A DNA stretch of 64,000 nucleotides from Pseudanabaena minima (GCF_051131155.1 NZ_CP159508.1:2232001-2296000), one strand, 5' to 3'; shown: positions 1-8,855, counted from the first letter of the stretch. The notes: generated from the letters alone by a model not told the origin. Translations and numbers: made by a program.

Positions 1-21
1 CCTCAACTAAATGAGCAAATT

Positions 22-432
22 TTATAAATTAACGCGATTCTTTAAATCAGCTACAGATGCTAACCAAGCTTCATAGTCTCTACTTTCTTTCCATAATTCG
101 TGCAATTCAGAATTTCCCGCAAGAATGTGATCGATCGCTAAATGAGCTTTCTGGACTAAATCCGTTGAGGGCTGAATTTGGTTAGCTTCAACCCAATTGT
201 CAAGCCTCTCGGAATAGGCACTACGCTTACCCCAATTGCCTTGCAATCTGGCAATCACTTCAATCGCCGCGATCGCATTAGTGGCTTCATAGGAGTCCAC
301 GCCGCTATCACCAGAATTTAACACTGCATCTAGAGCATCTTCAACTGGTGAAAGGTTTTGAGACTTTTCGATTTCATAAGTCCAGTCACAAGCATCATCA
401 TTTCCAAAGGAATCAACAGCCCAAGTTCCCAT
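22..432 (-). CDS. DUF4259 domain protein
   Basis: This 136-residue protein opens with MGTWAVDSFGNDDACDW, the hallmark start of DUF4259 proteins (Gly-x-Trp, then F-x-N-D-D-A-x-D-W). The rest is predicted helical, with conserved-looking Trp and Asp positions. There is no signal peptide or membrane segment, so it is probably cytoplasmic. The biochemical function of the family is unknown to me. It stands alone: the downstream side is the window edge and the upstream neighbour (serpin) is divergent across a repeat-filled gap. The family call is from sequence; no function is inferred. Confidence 0.8.
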   Translation of the reverse strand: MGTWAVDSFGNDDACDWTYEIEKSQNLSPVEDALDAVLNSGDSGVDSYEATNAIAAIEVIARLQGNWGKRSAYSERLDNWVEANQIQPSTDLVQKAHLAIDHILAGNSELHELWKESRDYEAWLASVADLKNRVNL

Positions 433-495
433 AGCTCTTTCTTAAAAAAGTCATACATTAGTCTGAATAGCTGGTGTTACGTGTAAGCTTACAAG

Positions 496-594
496 ACCCT
501 CACCCCTAGCCCCTCTCCCAAAAGGGGAGAGGGGAACAAGAAATTAGTCTTACTCCCCCTCTCCCTTAATGGGAGAGGGGGTTGGGGGGTGAGG
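496..594. repeat. 99-bp CCCTCACCCC palindromic intergenic repeat
   Basis: The left arm begins CCCTCACCCCTAGCCCC and the right arm ends with its near-complement GGTTGGGGGGTGAGGG. Inner CCTCTCCC/GGGAGAGG blocks are repeated on both sides. This type of G/C-skewed palindromic repeat is widely dispersed in cyanobacterial genomes. It fills most of the 433-884 gap between two divergent genes, and I see no ORF there. Confidence 0.75.
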
Positions 595-691
595 GCGATG
601 CTCATTCTACGTAATATCAGTGAATAAAGGCAAATTACCGCAGATTTCGACTCTACGTCAATCGCAAACTACAGCGCTTTGCGCTTAAATC

Positions 692-741
692 AAGAGATTT
701 TTTTGAAAGTGCTGCGAAGCAACACTTTCAAAAAATCTCTT
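692..741. repeat. perfect palindrome with GCGAAGC core
   Basis: Arms AAGAGATTTTTT...AAAAAATCTCTT enclose GAAAGTG/CACTTTC around a GCGAAGC centre. It lies upstream of the serpin gene. A second, looser HIP1-rich stretch follows to 884 and shows no clear promoter. Confidence 0.7.
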
Positions 742-884
742 GGTTGATCGGTAATTGATGTCGGTCAATAGCGATCGCACTGCACTACTCACATTGAGTT
801 ACGGAAAATGTAACGACGATAGGCGATCGCAAATTATGTCCTAAGCTAAAAATGTAGAAATCTTGAGGTTTAGAAATCAGTATT

Positions 885-2189
885 ATGAAAACTTGTTATC
901 TTGCCACAATTATCAGCTTTTTAGCTTTAGCCCTAATGGGATGTGCAGCGCCAAACAATTCTAATCCTCAAGTTTCACTAATTAGCACAGTCAGTCCAGC
1001 CCCCACTGTAGCGACCTCTCCAAAACCAACTATCAATGATCGTGCTAATCGCAAAGTGAAACTTGATGAGCGCTTAGTTAAAGCAAGTAGCAGTTTCGGC
1101 TTTCAACTATTCGATCGCATTGCGAACAAAGATATTAATAAAAATATATTCATCTCTCCTACAAGTGTCGCGATCGCCCTATCGATGACATATAACGGCG
1201 CGAGTGGTGAAACTCAACAGGTGATCGCCAAGGCTTTAGAACTACAGGGCATCAAAATCGATGAGGTCAATGACTTCAATCGAAATATTCAACAATTACT
1301 AACCAATGGCGATACCAATGTTGAGTTAAATATAGCGAACTCGCTCTGGGCAAGAAAGGGTATTGCCTTGGATAAAACTTTTTTGAATAAGGTCAAGGAG
1401 TTCTATCAAGCCGAAGTTACTAATCTTAATTTTAATGATCCTAATTCTATAAATACAATTAATGCTTGGGTAAAGCAAAATACCAAGGACAAAATCGAGA
1501 AAATCGTTGATCGCATCGATCCCGATAGTCTCCTCTTCTTGATTAATGCGGTCTACTTTAAAGGTAAATGGGAAGCTCCCTTTGAGAAAGCACTTACTAA
1601 GCCCCAGCCCTTTACTCTAAGTGATGGCACTAAGATTCAACATCCTGCCATGTCACGATCTGGTGAATATCGCTACTACGATGCACCAACCTTTCAAGCA
1701 ATTAGTCTACCTTACGGTTCTGGACGCTTCAGTATGGAAGTGTTTTTGCCAAAGTCTAACTCTAATCTCGTAGAGTTTCAGCAACAACTGACAGCAAAAA
1801 ATTGGCAAGAATGGTCAACCAAATTTACACGTAGAGAAGGCTTAATTCAACTGCCACGCTTTAAAGTGGAATATGAAACCAGCCTCAAAAATGTTTTACA
1901 AAATATGGGCATGGCGATCGCCTTTAATCCCGACAAGGCAGATTTTCGTAATCTGACAGCCGTTAAAGCTTTTATCAGTGATGTTAAACACAAAACCTTT
2001 GTCGAAGTTAACGAAGAAGGCACAGAAGCGGCGGCTGTTACTTCAGTCGAGATGCGTGCAACCTCAGCCATGCCCAATGAAGAACCTCCATTTAAGATGA
2101 TCGTTGATCGTCCATTTTTCTTTGCAATTAGCGATCGGCAAACTGGCACAATCATCTTCATGGGTGCGATTCAAAATCCATCTAAATAA
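885..2189 (+). CDS. serpin-family lipoprotein (serine protease inhibitor)
   Basis: This 434-residue protein has a lipoprotein signal ending LALMGC-A (lipobox LMGC, Cys at about residue 20), then a Ser/Pro/Thr-rich linker to about residue 55 and a full serpin fold. Recognisable serpin blocks are NIFISPTSVAIALSMTYNGA near residue 87, NAVYFKGKWE in the middle, FKVEYE, and the reactive-loop hinge EEGTEAAAVTS followed by the C-terminal DRPFFFAI...IIFMGAI. The hinge has small residues at P12-P9 and Thr at P14, as in inhibitory serpins. Counting from it puts P1-P1' near Thr-Ser, with Arg at P3. It is likely anchored facing the periplasm or outside. Expression probably starts just upstream of the AT-rich leader. 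Confidence 0.93.
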   Translation: MKTCYLATIISFLALALMGCAAPNNSNPQVSLISTVSPAPTVATSPKPTINDRANRKVKLDERLVKASSSFGFQLFDRIANKDINKNIFISPTSVAIALSMTYNGASGETQQVIAKALELQGIKIDEVNDFNRNIQQLLTNGDTNVELNIANSLWARKGIALDKTFLNKVKEFYQAEVTNLNFNDPNSINTINAWVKQNTKDKIEKIVDRIDPDSLLFLINAVYFKGKWEAPFEKALTKPQPFTLSDGTKIQHPAMSRSGEYRYYDAPTFQAISLPYGSGRFSMEVFLPKSNSNLVEFQQQLTAKNWQEWSTKFTRREGLIQLPRFKVEYETSLKNVLQNMGMAIAFNPDKADFRNLTAVKAFISDVKHKTFVEVNEEGTEAAAVTSVEMRATSAMPNEEPPFKMIVDRPFFFAISDRQTGTIIFMGAIQNPSK

Positions 2190-2229
2190 TGAAATGCGGC
2201 GCGAAGCGCCGCATTTCATTATTTAGATG
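2179..2229. repeat. 51-bp perfect palindrome overlapping the serpin stop
   Basis: The left arm starts inside the last serpin codons and contains its TAA stop. The arms CATCTAAATAATGAAATGCGGC are matched base for base on the other side of a GAA centre (core GCGAAGC). It is probably a terminator for the serpin gene. It lacks a classical T-tract. Confidence 0.8.
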
Positions 2230-2276
2230 TTGGCAGCTATAATTAAACAGATCAAGTTTTGTAATACAGCAATATT

Positions 2277-4364
2277 GTGACTGACATCTCTCCCAATCTT
2301 GAAATCCAAGCAAGATTATTAGAACTACGCAAATTACTGCAACGCGCTAGCTATGAATACTATGCCCTTGATGCTCCCACAATGGAGGATTCAGTTTATG
2401 ATGCGCTTTATCAGGAATTACAAAAACTTGAAGCTCAATATCCACAGCTAATTACTCTCGATAGTCCTACTCAGAGAGTAGGCGAAAAGCCAACTACTCA
2501 ATTTCTATCGGTTCAGCATCACATTCCCCTTTATAGTTTGGAAAATGCATTTACTTCTGATGATGTAAACGCTTGGCAAGAACGATGTCAGAAGGGATTA
2601 GCTAGTAATTCAGAAGAAGTAAGTGGTACTTCGCGACAAGCTAATAATTTTTTAGATAGTGTCTGTGAACTAAAAATTGATGGATCAGCGATCGCCTTAA
2701 CCTATGAACATGGGATCTTAGTACGCGGGGCAACCAGAGGTGATGGCACATCAGGCGAAGATATCACTCCAAATATTAAAACCATTCGTTCCATTCCCTT
2801 ACGATTAAATTTAGAAAATCCTCCCGATCGCTTAGAAATCCGTGGAGAAGCATTCCTGCCGATCTCTATTTTTGATGAGATTAACCAAGAGCGATCGCAA
2901 CAGGGAGAATCACTATTTGCTAATCCTCGCAATGCTGCCGCAGGTACATTACGCCAATTTGATTCGCGCATTGTTGCCAAACGTCGCCTTGATTTCTTTG
3001 CTTATACAATCCATATCAATCAGGCAGATTTTGCTTCGCAAAATCTGCCTGATATTTCTTCTCAATGGCAAGCTTTAGAATTTTTGCAACAAATTGGCTT
3101 TCGCGTAAACCCAAATAAACAACTCTGTAAATCCACTCAGGAATTACAAAACTATTATGATTTTTGGGCAACGGAGCGGCATAAACTGCCCTATATGACC
3201 GATGGCATGGTGATGAAGTTGAATGACTTCTCTCAGCAGGAACAACTCGGCTTTACACAAAAAACTCCACGTTGGGCGATCGCATGGAAATATCCCGCCG
3301 AAGAAATGCCCACCATTATTGAATCGGTAACCGTGCAAGTGGGACGCACAGGCACTCTCACCCCCGTCGCTGAATTACGTCCCGTATTACTAGCTGGCAC
3401 AACTGTTTCGCGAGCAACTTTGCACAATAGCGATCGCCTTGCCGAACTAGATTTGCATATTGGCGATACGGCGATCGTTCGGAAAGCGGGAGAGATTATT
3501 CCTGAAGTGGTGCGTGTATTGCCTGAATTGCGTCCCAATGGGGCAACTCGTTTTATGATGCCCACCCATTGCCCTGAATGCGGTCAACCCGTTTTCAAAC
3601 CAGAGAATGAAGCGGCGACCCGTTGCATTAATCTCCAATGTCCTGCAATTGTGCGGGGTGCGATCGAGCATTGGGTTAGCCGTGATGCCCTAGATATTAA
3701 TGGGATTGGGGAGAAATTAGTCAGGCAATTAGTTACTGAAAATCATATTAATTCCGTCGCTGATTTGTATCAACTAACTAGCGATCGCCTACAAACCCTT
3801 GATCGCATGGGGCAAAAGTCGGCTGACAAGATCATTGCCGCGATCGCCCAATCAAAAACCAAACCTTGGGCGCGAGTGCTGTACGGTTTAGGAATTAGGC
3901 ATGTGGGTAGTGTTAACGCTCAAAATATTGCTGATAATTTTCCTAATGTCGAATTATTAGCCAGATCTACGCCTGAAGCGATCGCTTCTATTTTTGGGAT
4001 TGGCGAAGAAATAGCTCAATCCATTTATGACTGGTTTCGCCAAGAGGCTAACCAGAATTTGATCCAGCGTCTACAAGCAGCAGGTTTACAGTTTGTTGGC
4101 GAGAAGAAAGACGAGCAGGCGATCACGATCAATCCAAATATTGCTGGTAAAACCTTTGTGGTCACAGGCACATTGCCAACTCTGAAACGTGATGAAGCCA
4201 AAGCTCTAATTCAATCCGCAGGTGGCAAAGTTACGGATTCTGTTAGCAAAAAAACGCATTATCTCGTCGTTGGTGCAGATGCAGGCTCAAAGTTAGAAAA
4301 AGCTCAATCTTTAGGTGTGCAATGTCTTTCAGAAGAGGAATTATTACAATTGATTGGCTCATAG
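2277..4364 (+). CDS. ligA: NAD-dependent DNA ligase LigA
   Basis: This 695-residue protein seals nicks during replication and repair using NAD+. Visible domains in order are the N-terminal Ia domain (YYxxDxPxxxDxxYD-like, residues 28-45), adenylation Lys133 in the KIDG motif, a GATRGDG motif, the OB fold, a four-Cys zinc finger (CPECG...CINLQCP), helix-hairpin-helix repeats and a C-terminal BRCT domain with the GKTFVVTGTL start. Length is typical, with a small Ser/Asn-rich insertion at about residues 108-126 before the catalytic Lys. The start is GTG, chosen because the conserved N-terminus follows immediately. It probably forms its own transcription unit after the serpin palindrome. Confidence 0.98.
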   Translation: MTDISPNLEIQARLLELRKLLQRASYEYYALDAPTMEDSVYDALYQELQKLEAQYPQLITLDSPTQRVGEKPTTQFLSVQHHIPLYSLENAFTSDDVNAWQERCQKGLASNSEEVSGTSRQANNFLDSVCELKIDGSAIALTYEHGILVRGATRGDGTSGEDITPNIKTIRSIPLRLNLENPPDRLEIRGEAFLPISIFDEINQERSQQGESLFANPRNAAAGTLRQFDSRIVAKRRLDFFAYTIHINQADFASQNLPDISSQWQALEFLQQIGFRVNPNKQLCKSTQELQNYYDFWATERHKLPYMTDGMVMKLNDFSQQEQLGFTQKTPRWAIAWKYPAEEMPTIIESVTVQVGRTGTLTPVAELRPVLLAGTTVSRATLHNSDRLAELDLHIGDTAIVRKAGEIIPEVVRVLPELRPNGATRFMMPTHCPECGQPVFKPENEAATRCINLQCPAIVRGAIEHWVSRDALDINGIGEKLVRQLVTENHINSVADLYQLTSDRLQTLDRMGQKSADKIIAAIAQSKTKPWARVLYGLGIRHVGSVNAQNIADNFPNVELLARSTPEAIASIFGIGEEIAQSIYDWFRQEANQNLIQRLQAAGLQFVGEKKDEQAITINPNIAGKTFVVTGTLPTLKRDEAKALIQSAGGKVTDSVSKKTHYLVVGADAGSKLEKAQSLGVQCLSEEELLQLIGS

Positions 4365-4373
4365 CAGCGCAGC

Positions 4374-4432
4374 AGCCCTGCACTCAAGTGCGGGCTGAAA
4401 GCTCAAACCCGTTGCAACGGGTTAATTAGAAA
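4374..4432. repeat. about 59-bp dispersed repeat, copy 1
   Basis: The sequence from AGCCCTGCACTCAAGT to GGGTTAATTAGAA recurs at 32078-32135 with few differences. It contains two small hairpins (AGCCC...GGGCT and AACCCGTT...AACGGGTT). Both copies sit directly after a stop codon. Confidence 0.75.
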
Positions 4433-4441
4433 TCTTTTTGC

Positions 4442-4494
4442 AAAACCCAAAGGGGAAAATCAGCGCGAAGCGCTGATTTTCCCCTTTGGGTTTT
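4442..4494. repeat. 53-bp perfect palindrome after ligA
   Basis: Arms AAAACCCAAAGGGGAAAATC and its exact complement flank a GCGCGAAGCGC centre. It is a candidate terminator for ligA. Confidence 0.75.
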
Positions 4495-4528
4495 AGCACA
4501 GCTATATATAGCTATAGCCAACTGTATC

Positions 4529-4600
4529 AGGACAATTCAAAACCCAAATAGTGTGAGGCGGCGCTTCGCGCCGCCTCACACTATTTGGGTTTTATGTCCT
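4529..4600. repeat. AGGACA...TGTCCT hairpin element, copy 1
   Basis: AGGACA and TGTCCT bound a palindrome with arms AAAACCCAAATAGTGTGAGG and core GGCGCTTCGCGCC. Related bounded hairpins occur near 31025, 41600, 46981, 53441 and 57283. The shared ends suggest a small non-autonomous mobile element. Confidence 0.7.
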
Positions 4601-4653
4601 AACAAGAATGGCGGCAACTATACTTATCAAAGAAGACGAAATTTTTTTGTAAT

Positions 4654-6024
4654 ATGACAAGTTTTGATTACGACCTATTTGTGATTGGTGCAGGCAGTGG
4701 CGGACTCGCTGCCTCAAAACGGGCTGCGGCACTTGGCGCAAAAGTAGCGATCGCTGAAGGCGACTTAGTCGGTGGTACTTGTGTAATTCGGGGCTGTGTA
4801 CCCAAAAAACTGATGGTATACGCATCGCATTTTTCACATTTCCCTCAAGAAGCATCTGGCTATGGGTGGGATATTACCGCAGGTAAACTGGACTGGAATA
4901 AGCTCCGTGAAGCCATTCAAACGGAAGTATCTCGCTTAAATAAACTACATATAAGCTTCCTAGAAAAAAGTAATGTCGAGCTAATTTCAGGATTTGCTAA
5001 ATTTGTGGACGCGCATACGGTGGCTGTAGGCGATCGCCAATTTACCGCCGAACGCATTCTCATCGCCGTCGGTGGTGAAGCTTCTAAACCAGATTTAGCT
5101 GGTATGGAACATGCCATCACCTCCAAGGAAATGTTTTTAATGCCAAAATTTCCACAGCGCTTTGCGGTGATTGGTGGGGGGTACATCGGTACTGAGTTTG
5201 CAGGAATTATGCGTGGGTTGGGAGCCGATGTCACCCAAATAATTCGCGATCGCTATGTTTTGCGCGGTTTTGATCAGGATGTCCGCCTCAATGTCCAAGA
5301 AGGCATGGTCAATCATGGGATTAAATTTCACACTTGCATTGACAGTGATTCTCTAGCTATTTCTAAAAACGCTTCCAAAGATGAAAGTGAACTCACGATT
5401 TCATTTAAGGATGGGGATGGGAACTTGCAGCAAATCAATGCTGATACAGTTCTAGCCGCCACAGGTCGTCAACCAAATCTTGCACCTTTGAGCTTAGACA
5501 AAGCAGGTATAGAAGTTGTGAAGGGGGCGATCGCTGTCAAAAAAGATAGCTGTACAAATCAACCCCATATCTATGCGATCGGCGATTGTACCAATCGGGT
5601 AAATTTAACTCCCGTCGCGATCGCTGAAGGTCGTGCCTTTGCTGAAACAATTTACGGACATACGCCCAGATTTATCAGTCATACCAACATCCCCTCCGCT
5701 GTATTCTCGCAACCTGAAGCCGCTACCGTTGGCTTATCTGAAGAAAAAGCCAGAGAACTATATGGCGATCGGGTAAAAGTTTATAAAACCAAATTTCGTC
5801 CGATGTTTTACAGCCTTGCAGGAGGTGATACCAAAACAATGATGAAACTAATCGTTGTGGGGGAAGAAGAAAGGGTTTTAGGTTTACATATGGTAGGAAA
5901 AGATGCTGCCGAGATCATTCAAGGCATGGCGTTAGTCGTAACTATGGGAGGTAGCAAAAAAGACCTCGATAACACTATGGCAATGCATCCAACCGCAGCA
6001 GAGGAATTTATGACAATGCGGTAA
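4654..6024 (+). CDS. gor: NADPH-dependent glutathione-disulfide reductase
   Basis: This 456-residue FAD flavoprotein reduces oxidised glutathione with NADPH. Visible motifs are the FAD-binding GAGSGG (residues 12-17), the redox-active disulfide GGTCVIRGCVPKK with Cys43 and Cys48, the NAD(P) domain GGGYIGTEFAGI, the second FAD motif IYAIGDCT and the C-terminal HPTAAEEF containing the active-site His. Length and motif order match class I glutathione reductases. The RGC spacing favours glutathione reductase over mercuric reductase or lipoamide dehydrogenase. It is monocistronic between palindromes and is likely part of the chloroplast-type oxidative stress defence. Confidence 0.95.
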   Translation: MTSFDYDLFVIGAGSGGLAASKRAAALGAKVAIAEGDLVGGTCVIRGCVPKKLMVYASHFSHFPQEASGYGWDITAGKLDWNKLREAIQTEVSRLNKLHISFLEKSNVELISGFAKFVDAHTVAVGDRQFTAERILIAVGGEASKPDLAGMEHAITSKEMFLMPKFPQRFAVIGGGYIGTEFAGIMRGLGADVTQIIRDRYVLRGFDQDVRLNVQEGMVNHGIKFHTCIDSDSLAISKNASKDESELTISFKDGDGNLQQINADTVLAATGRQPNLAPLSLDKAGIEVVKGAIAVKKDSCTNQPHIYAIGDCTNRVNLTPVAIAEGRAFAETIYGHTPRFISHTNIPSAVFSQPEAATVGLSEEKARELYGDRVKVYKTKFRPMFYSLAGGDTKTMMKLIVVGEEERVLGLHMVGKDAAEIIQGMALVVTMGGSKKDLDNTMAMHPTAAEEFMTMR

Positions 6025-6048
6025 ATTGATGCAAAGTTTTACCAAATA

Positions 6049-6083
6049 GCCATTTGCAACGTGCTTCGCACGCTGCAAATGGC
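6049..6083. repeat. palindrome downstream of gor
   Basis: Arms GCCATTTGCA/TGCAAATGGC surround CGTGCTTCGCACG. It is a probable terminator of gor. Confidence 0.65.
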
Positions 6084-6118
6084 AAAAAACATTTTTTGCT
6101 TTCGTCGAACTGATGTTA

Positions 6119-6155
6119 AAAACACAAAATAGCTACGCCATTTTGTGTTTTGGTG
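6119..6155. repeat. MITE-like fragment (first hairpin only)
   Basis: AAAACACAAAATAGCTACGCCATTTTGTGTTTT-like hairpin, the same sequence as the first hairpin of the TACCAA-TTGGTA element family (15841, 47040). It ends TTGGTGTA, and the second hairpin is missing. Confidence 0.55.
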
Positions 6156-6431
6156 TAACTCAATTTTGGAGAACTCACTAAACCTATATATGTAGGGTCA
6201 ATTCATGAATTGTTCCTACGTTTAAATAAAATCAAACAACTGTATTGTGAAGAAATATTTAAAATTCTTGGAACTTCTTTAAATATATTTATATTTATTT
6301 AACCAAATAAAATCTTGTAAAGATTTATAAGGATTATGCCATGAGTATTAATCTTTAACTATTTTTTAATCATCAATCAACTCCTTACAGCCAAGCAGGG
6401 TCTAGTAATTAGTTCTTGTTGTTTTCAAAGC

Positions 6432-6466
6432 GGGGATCGCTTATCTGGTAATGATCCCCATTTTTT
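6432..6466 (+). terminator. intrinsic terminator in a gene-free AT-rich region, possible sRNA end
   Basis: GGGGATC (6432-6438) pairs with GATCCCC (6453-6459), then A and six T. The nearest upstream gene on this strand ends about 410 bases earlier behind its own palindrome, so the terminator may end a small RNA. The whole 6156-6781 stretch is very AT-rich and has no convincing ORF. The small RNA is inference; no promoter is certain. Confidence 0.5.
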
Positions 6467-6781
6467 ATGCTTATAATCAATGCATGTTTAAAATTGATTT
6501 TTAAATTTTATCTCACACTTACTTTTTTAAATCTAAATTCTCAAATTTATTTAAATATTTCTAACTATTCCCTTAGAAATACTTTTGACAAGCCCCATTA
6601 TTTTTTTAACTTCTGAAGAAATCTAAACCTTTACTGTAATGAACCCATTACAAATGCTGAATAATCGCGAAATATAATGTACTGATTAAAAGTTTACTAT
6701 ATTTCTTTAATAAATCAGCTATCTCAAAACTTTCTTGAAACCTATTTAAAATCTACTTATATATTTAAGGACTTAACTAAA

Positions 6782-7045
6782 ATGATTGAATCTATACGCT
6801 GCCCTAACTGTGGTGCGATCGCTGAACGTCACCACCTCTCATATCTTGCTCAAGTTAAAACCCAATGCGAAGCCTGTGACTATCTATTAGTAATGTGTAC
6901 TCGTAGCGGACATGTCCTAGAGTCCTATGCTCCAGGATTACCATCAGAGCCTCGTCCAATACAACCTATCTCTGCTCGCATCACTCCTTTTGCTCAAACT
7001 CACAGCAATAATTCCCGTAAAGACGTTGCTGCTTTAACAATTTAA
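6782..7045 (+). CDS. small zinc-ribbon protein, conserved in cyanobacteria
   Basis: This 87-residue protein has one four-Cys ribbon: CPNC at residues 7-10 and CEAC at about 31-34, then DYLLVMCTRSGHVLESYAPG. Similar small cyanobacterial proteins are often labelled 'replication restart helicase PriA' in databases, only because of the Cys pattern. Nothing here resembles a helicase. The function is unknown and nucleic-acid or protein binding through a zinc site is inference. It stands alone, with a long AT-rich leader (more than 300 bases) and a strong terminator hairpin downstream, so it may be tightly regulated. Confidence 0.85.
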   Translation: MIESIRCPNCGAIAERHHLSYLAQVKTQCEACDYLLVMCTRSGHVLESYAPGLPSEPRPIQPISARITPFAQTHSNNSRKDVAALTI

Positions 7046-7099
7046 GTTGCAATGTGAGGAAATTGGGATTTAGATGCAATCACCTACATACACAAAATG

Positions 7100-7147
7100 G
7101 CTCTCTTAGATTTGATTCACGAGTTAATCAAATCTAAGAGAGCTAAA
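7100..7147 (+). terminator. terminator of the zinc-ribbon gene
   Basis: GCTCTCTTAGATTTGATT (7100-7117) pairs perfectly with 7126-7143 across an 8-base loop and is followed by AT-rich sequence. The remaining gap to accC (7148-7362) shows no ORF. It holds a single CRISPR-repeat-like 28-mer, discussed under rejected items. Confidence 0.7.
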
Positions 7148-7362
7148 AATTTTATAGTTAGAATTTCATAGAATGCCCCAGTATGGTTGCTAACGAACAT
7201 AACCACAAACTTGATCAACATAGCTACCCAAAAAAAGTTAAAATTCAAAAGCTCTAAGTCATATGTCTACGACTGAAAGCTCAATCGGGATTTGAAACCT
7301 ATCAAAACAGAGCAACCAATCACCGATTACCAAACCCCAAGCCCCACTTACCGTTCTGAAAC

Positions 7363-8727
7363 ATGGCTCCAATCGCCAAACTACTGATTGCCAATCGAGG
7401 TGAAATTGCCCTCCGAATTATTCGGACTTGCGAAGAACTCGGAATTCCGACAGTTGCCGTTTATTCTGATGTCGATCGCAATTCTTTGCATGTACAACTA
7501 GCCCATGAAGCTGTCTGCATTGGCGATTCACCTAGCAGCAAAAGCTATCTAAATATTCCCAATATTATTTCGGCAGCACTTACCCATAATGCTACTGCCA
7601 TCCATCCAGGCTATGGTTTTCTATCAGAAAATGCTAGATTTGCCGAAATTTGTGCTGACCATAACTTGATGTTCGTGGGGCCAAGCCCCCACTCGATCCG
7701 CTCGATGGGTGACAAGTCCACCGCCAAAAAGACGATGCAAAAGGCAGGTGTACCAACTATTCCTGGCAGTGAAGGCTTAATTGAGTCGGAAGAGCAGGCG
7801 ATTAAAATTGCCCATGAGATTGGCTATCCTGTGATGATCAAGGCAACCGCAGGCGGCGGCGGTCGGGGGATGCGCCTAGTCACTAATCCTGATGATTTAC
7901 TCCGATTACTGAGGGCTGCCCAAGGTGAAGCTGAGGCAGCCTTTGGTAATGGCGGTGTCTATATGGAGAAGGTGATCGAAGAGCCGCGCCACATTGAAGT
8001 ACAAATCTTGGCGGATATGCATGGGAATGTTGTCCACTTAGGGGAAAGAGATTGTTCAATTCAGCGTCGTCACCAAAAGTTATTAGAAGAAGCTCCTAGT
8101 AGTGCAGTAAATCCCAAATTGCGCGAAAAAATGGGTGAAGCAGCCGTTAAAGCTGCGAAAGCGATTAATTATATCGGTGTTGGTACGGTTGAATTTTTGC
8201 TGGATAAGTACGGCAAGTTTTATTTCATGGAAATGAATACCCGTATCCAAGTTGAGCATCCTGTGACGGAAATGATTACAGGTATTGATTTGATTGCCGA
8301 ACAGTTACGAGTTGCCCAAGGCGATAAGCTACGATTCCATCAAAAGGAAATTGAAATTCGTGGTCATGCGATCGAATGTCGGATCAATGCCGAAGACCCC
8401 GATCACAATTTCCGCCCGAATCCTGGTCGCATTAGTGGCTATTTGCCTCCTGGTGGACCTGGTGTGCGGATGGATTCCCACGTTTATACCGATTATGTGA
8501 TTCCGCCCTATTACGATTCGCTGATTGCGAAGTTGATTGTCTGGGCAAGCGATCGCCCTTCGGCAATTTTACGGATGAAACGAGCTTTGCGTGAATGTGC
8601 GATTACGGGTGTACCAACGACGATTCCTTTCCATCAAAAGGTTTTGGATGATGAGGAATTTAGACAGGGTCATGTGTATACCAACTATGTACCATTGCTG
8701 CAAGCGAGACTAGCGGAACAAGAATAA
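7363..8727 (+). CDS. accC: acetyl-CoA carboxylase, biotin carboxylase subunit
   Basis: This 454-residue ATP-grasp enzyme carboxylates biotin on AccB, the first step of fatty-acid synthesis. Visible features are the N-terminal KLLIANRGEIALRIIR, the glycine-rich ATP loop AGGGGRGM, the HIEVQ and RDCSIQRRHQK blocks, the catalytic EMNTRIQVEHPVTE, and the C-terminal biotin-carboxylase domain. Length is typical. There is no accB beside it, as usual in cyanobacteria where acc genes are scattered. The start ATG directly precedes the conserved N-terminus. Confidence 0.97.
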   Translation: MAPIAKLLIANRGEIALRIIRTCEELGIPTVAVYSDVDRNSLHVQLAHEAVCIGDSPSSKSYLNIPNIISAALTHNATAIHPGYGFLSENARFAEICADHNLMFVGPSPHSIRSMGDKSTAKKTMQKAGVPTIPGSEGLIESEEQAIKIAHEIGYPVMIKATAGGGGRGMRLVTNPDDLLRLLRAAQGEAEAAFGNGGVYMEKVIEEPRHIEVQILADMHGNVVHLGERDCSIQRRHQKLLEEAPSSAVNPKLREKMGEAAVKAAKAINYIGVGTVEFLLDKYGKFYFMEMNTRIQVEHPVTEMITGIDLIAEQLRVAQGDKLRFHQKEIEIRGHAIECRINAEDPDHNFRPNPGRISGYLPPGGPGVRMDSHVYTDYVIPPYYDSLIAKLIVWASDRPSAILRMKRALRECAITGVPTTIPFHQKVLDDEEFRQGHVYTNYVPLLQARLAEQE

Positions 8728-8731
8728 AGAA

Positions 8732-8756
8732 AAGCACCTCGTTGAGGTGCTTTTTT
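8732..8756 (+). terminator. accC intrinsic terminator
   Basis: AAGCACCTC (8732-8740) pairs with GAGGTGCTT (8744-8752) over a GTT loop and runs into six T (8751-8756). It lies within 30 bases of the accC stop. Confidence 0.9.
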
Positions 8757-8757
8757 A

Positions 8758-8855
8758 ACGTGATGTGCAACTAAGAAAGTGCAAAAAAAACTCACAGCCG
8801 AAAGTGTTAGAAAATAGGACTAAACCCATTAGCGGTGAGCATCATGTTTTCTATA
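8758..8855 (+). repeat. orphan inverted copy of the IS982 left end
   Basis: These 98 bases are a near-exact inverted copy of 11113-11209, with one extra A in an A-run and one substitution. They include the terminal GATGTGCAACTAAGAA and the first codons of the transposase (GTGAGCATCATGTTTTC). They end abruptly where the complete IS982 element begins (8859). This is a truncated second copy lying head-outward. Confidence 0.85.

Noticed and set aside
7271..7298. Single 28-mer ending GGGATTTGAAAC that looks like a cyanobacterial CRISPR repeat
   Set aside because: Only one copy is present, there is no spacing pattern and no cas gene in the window.
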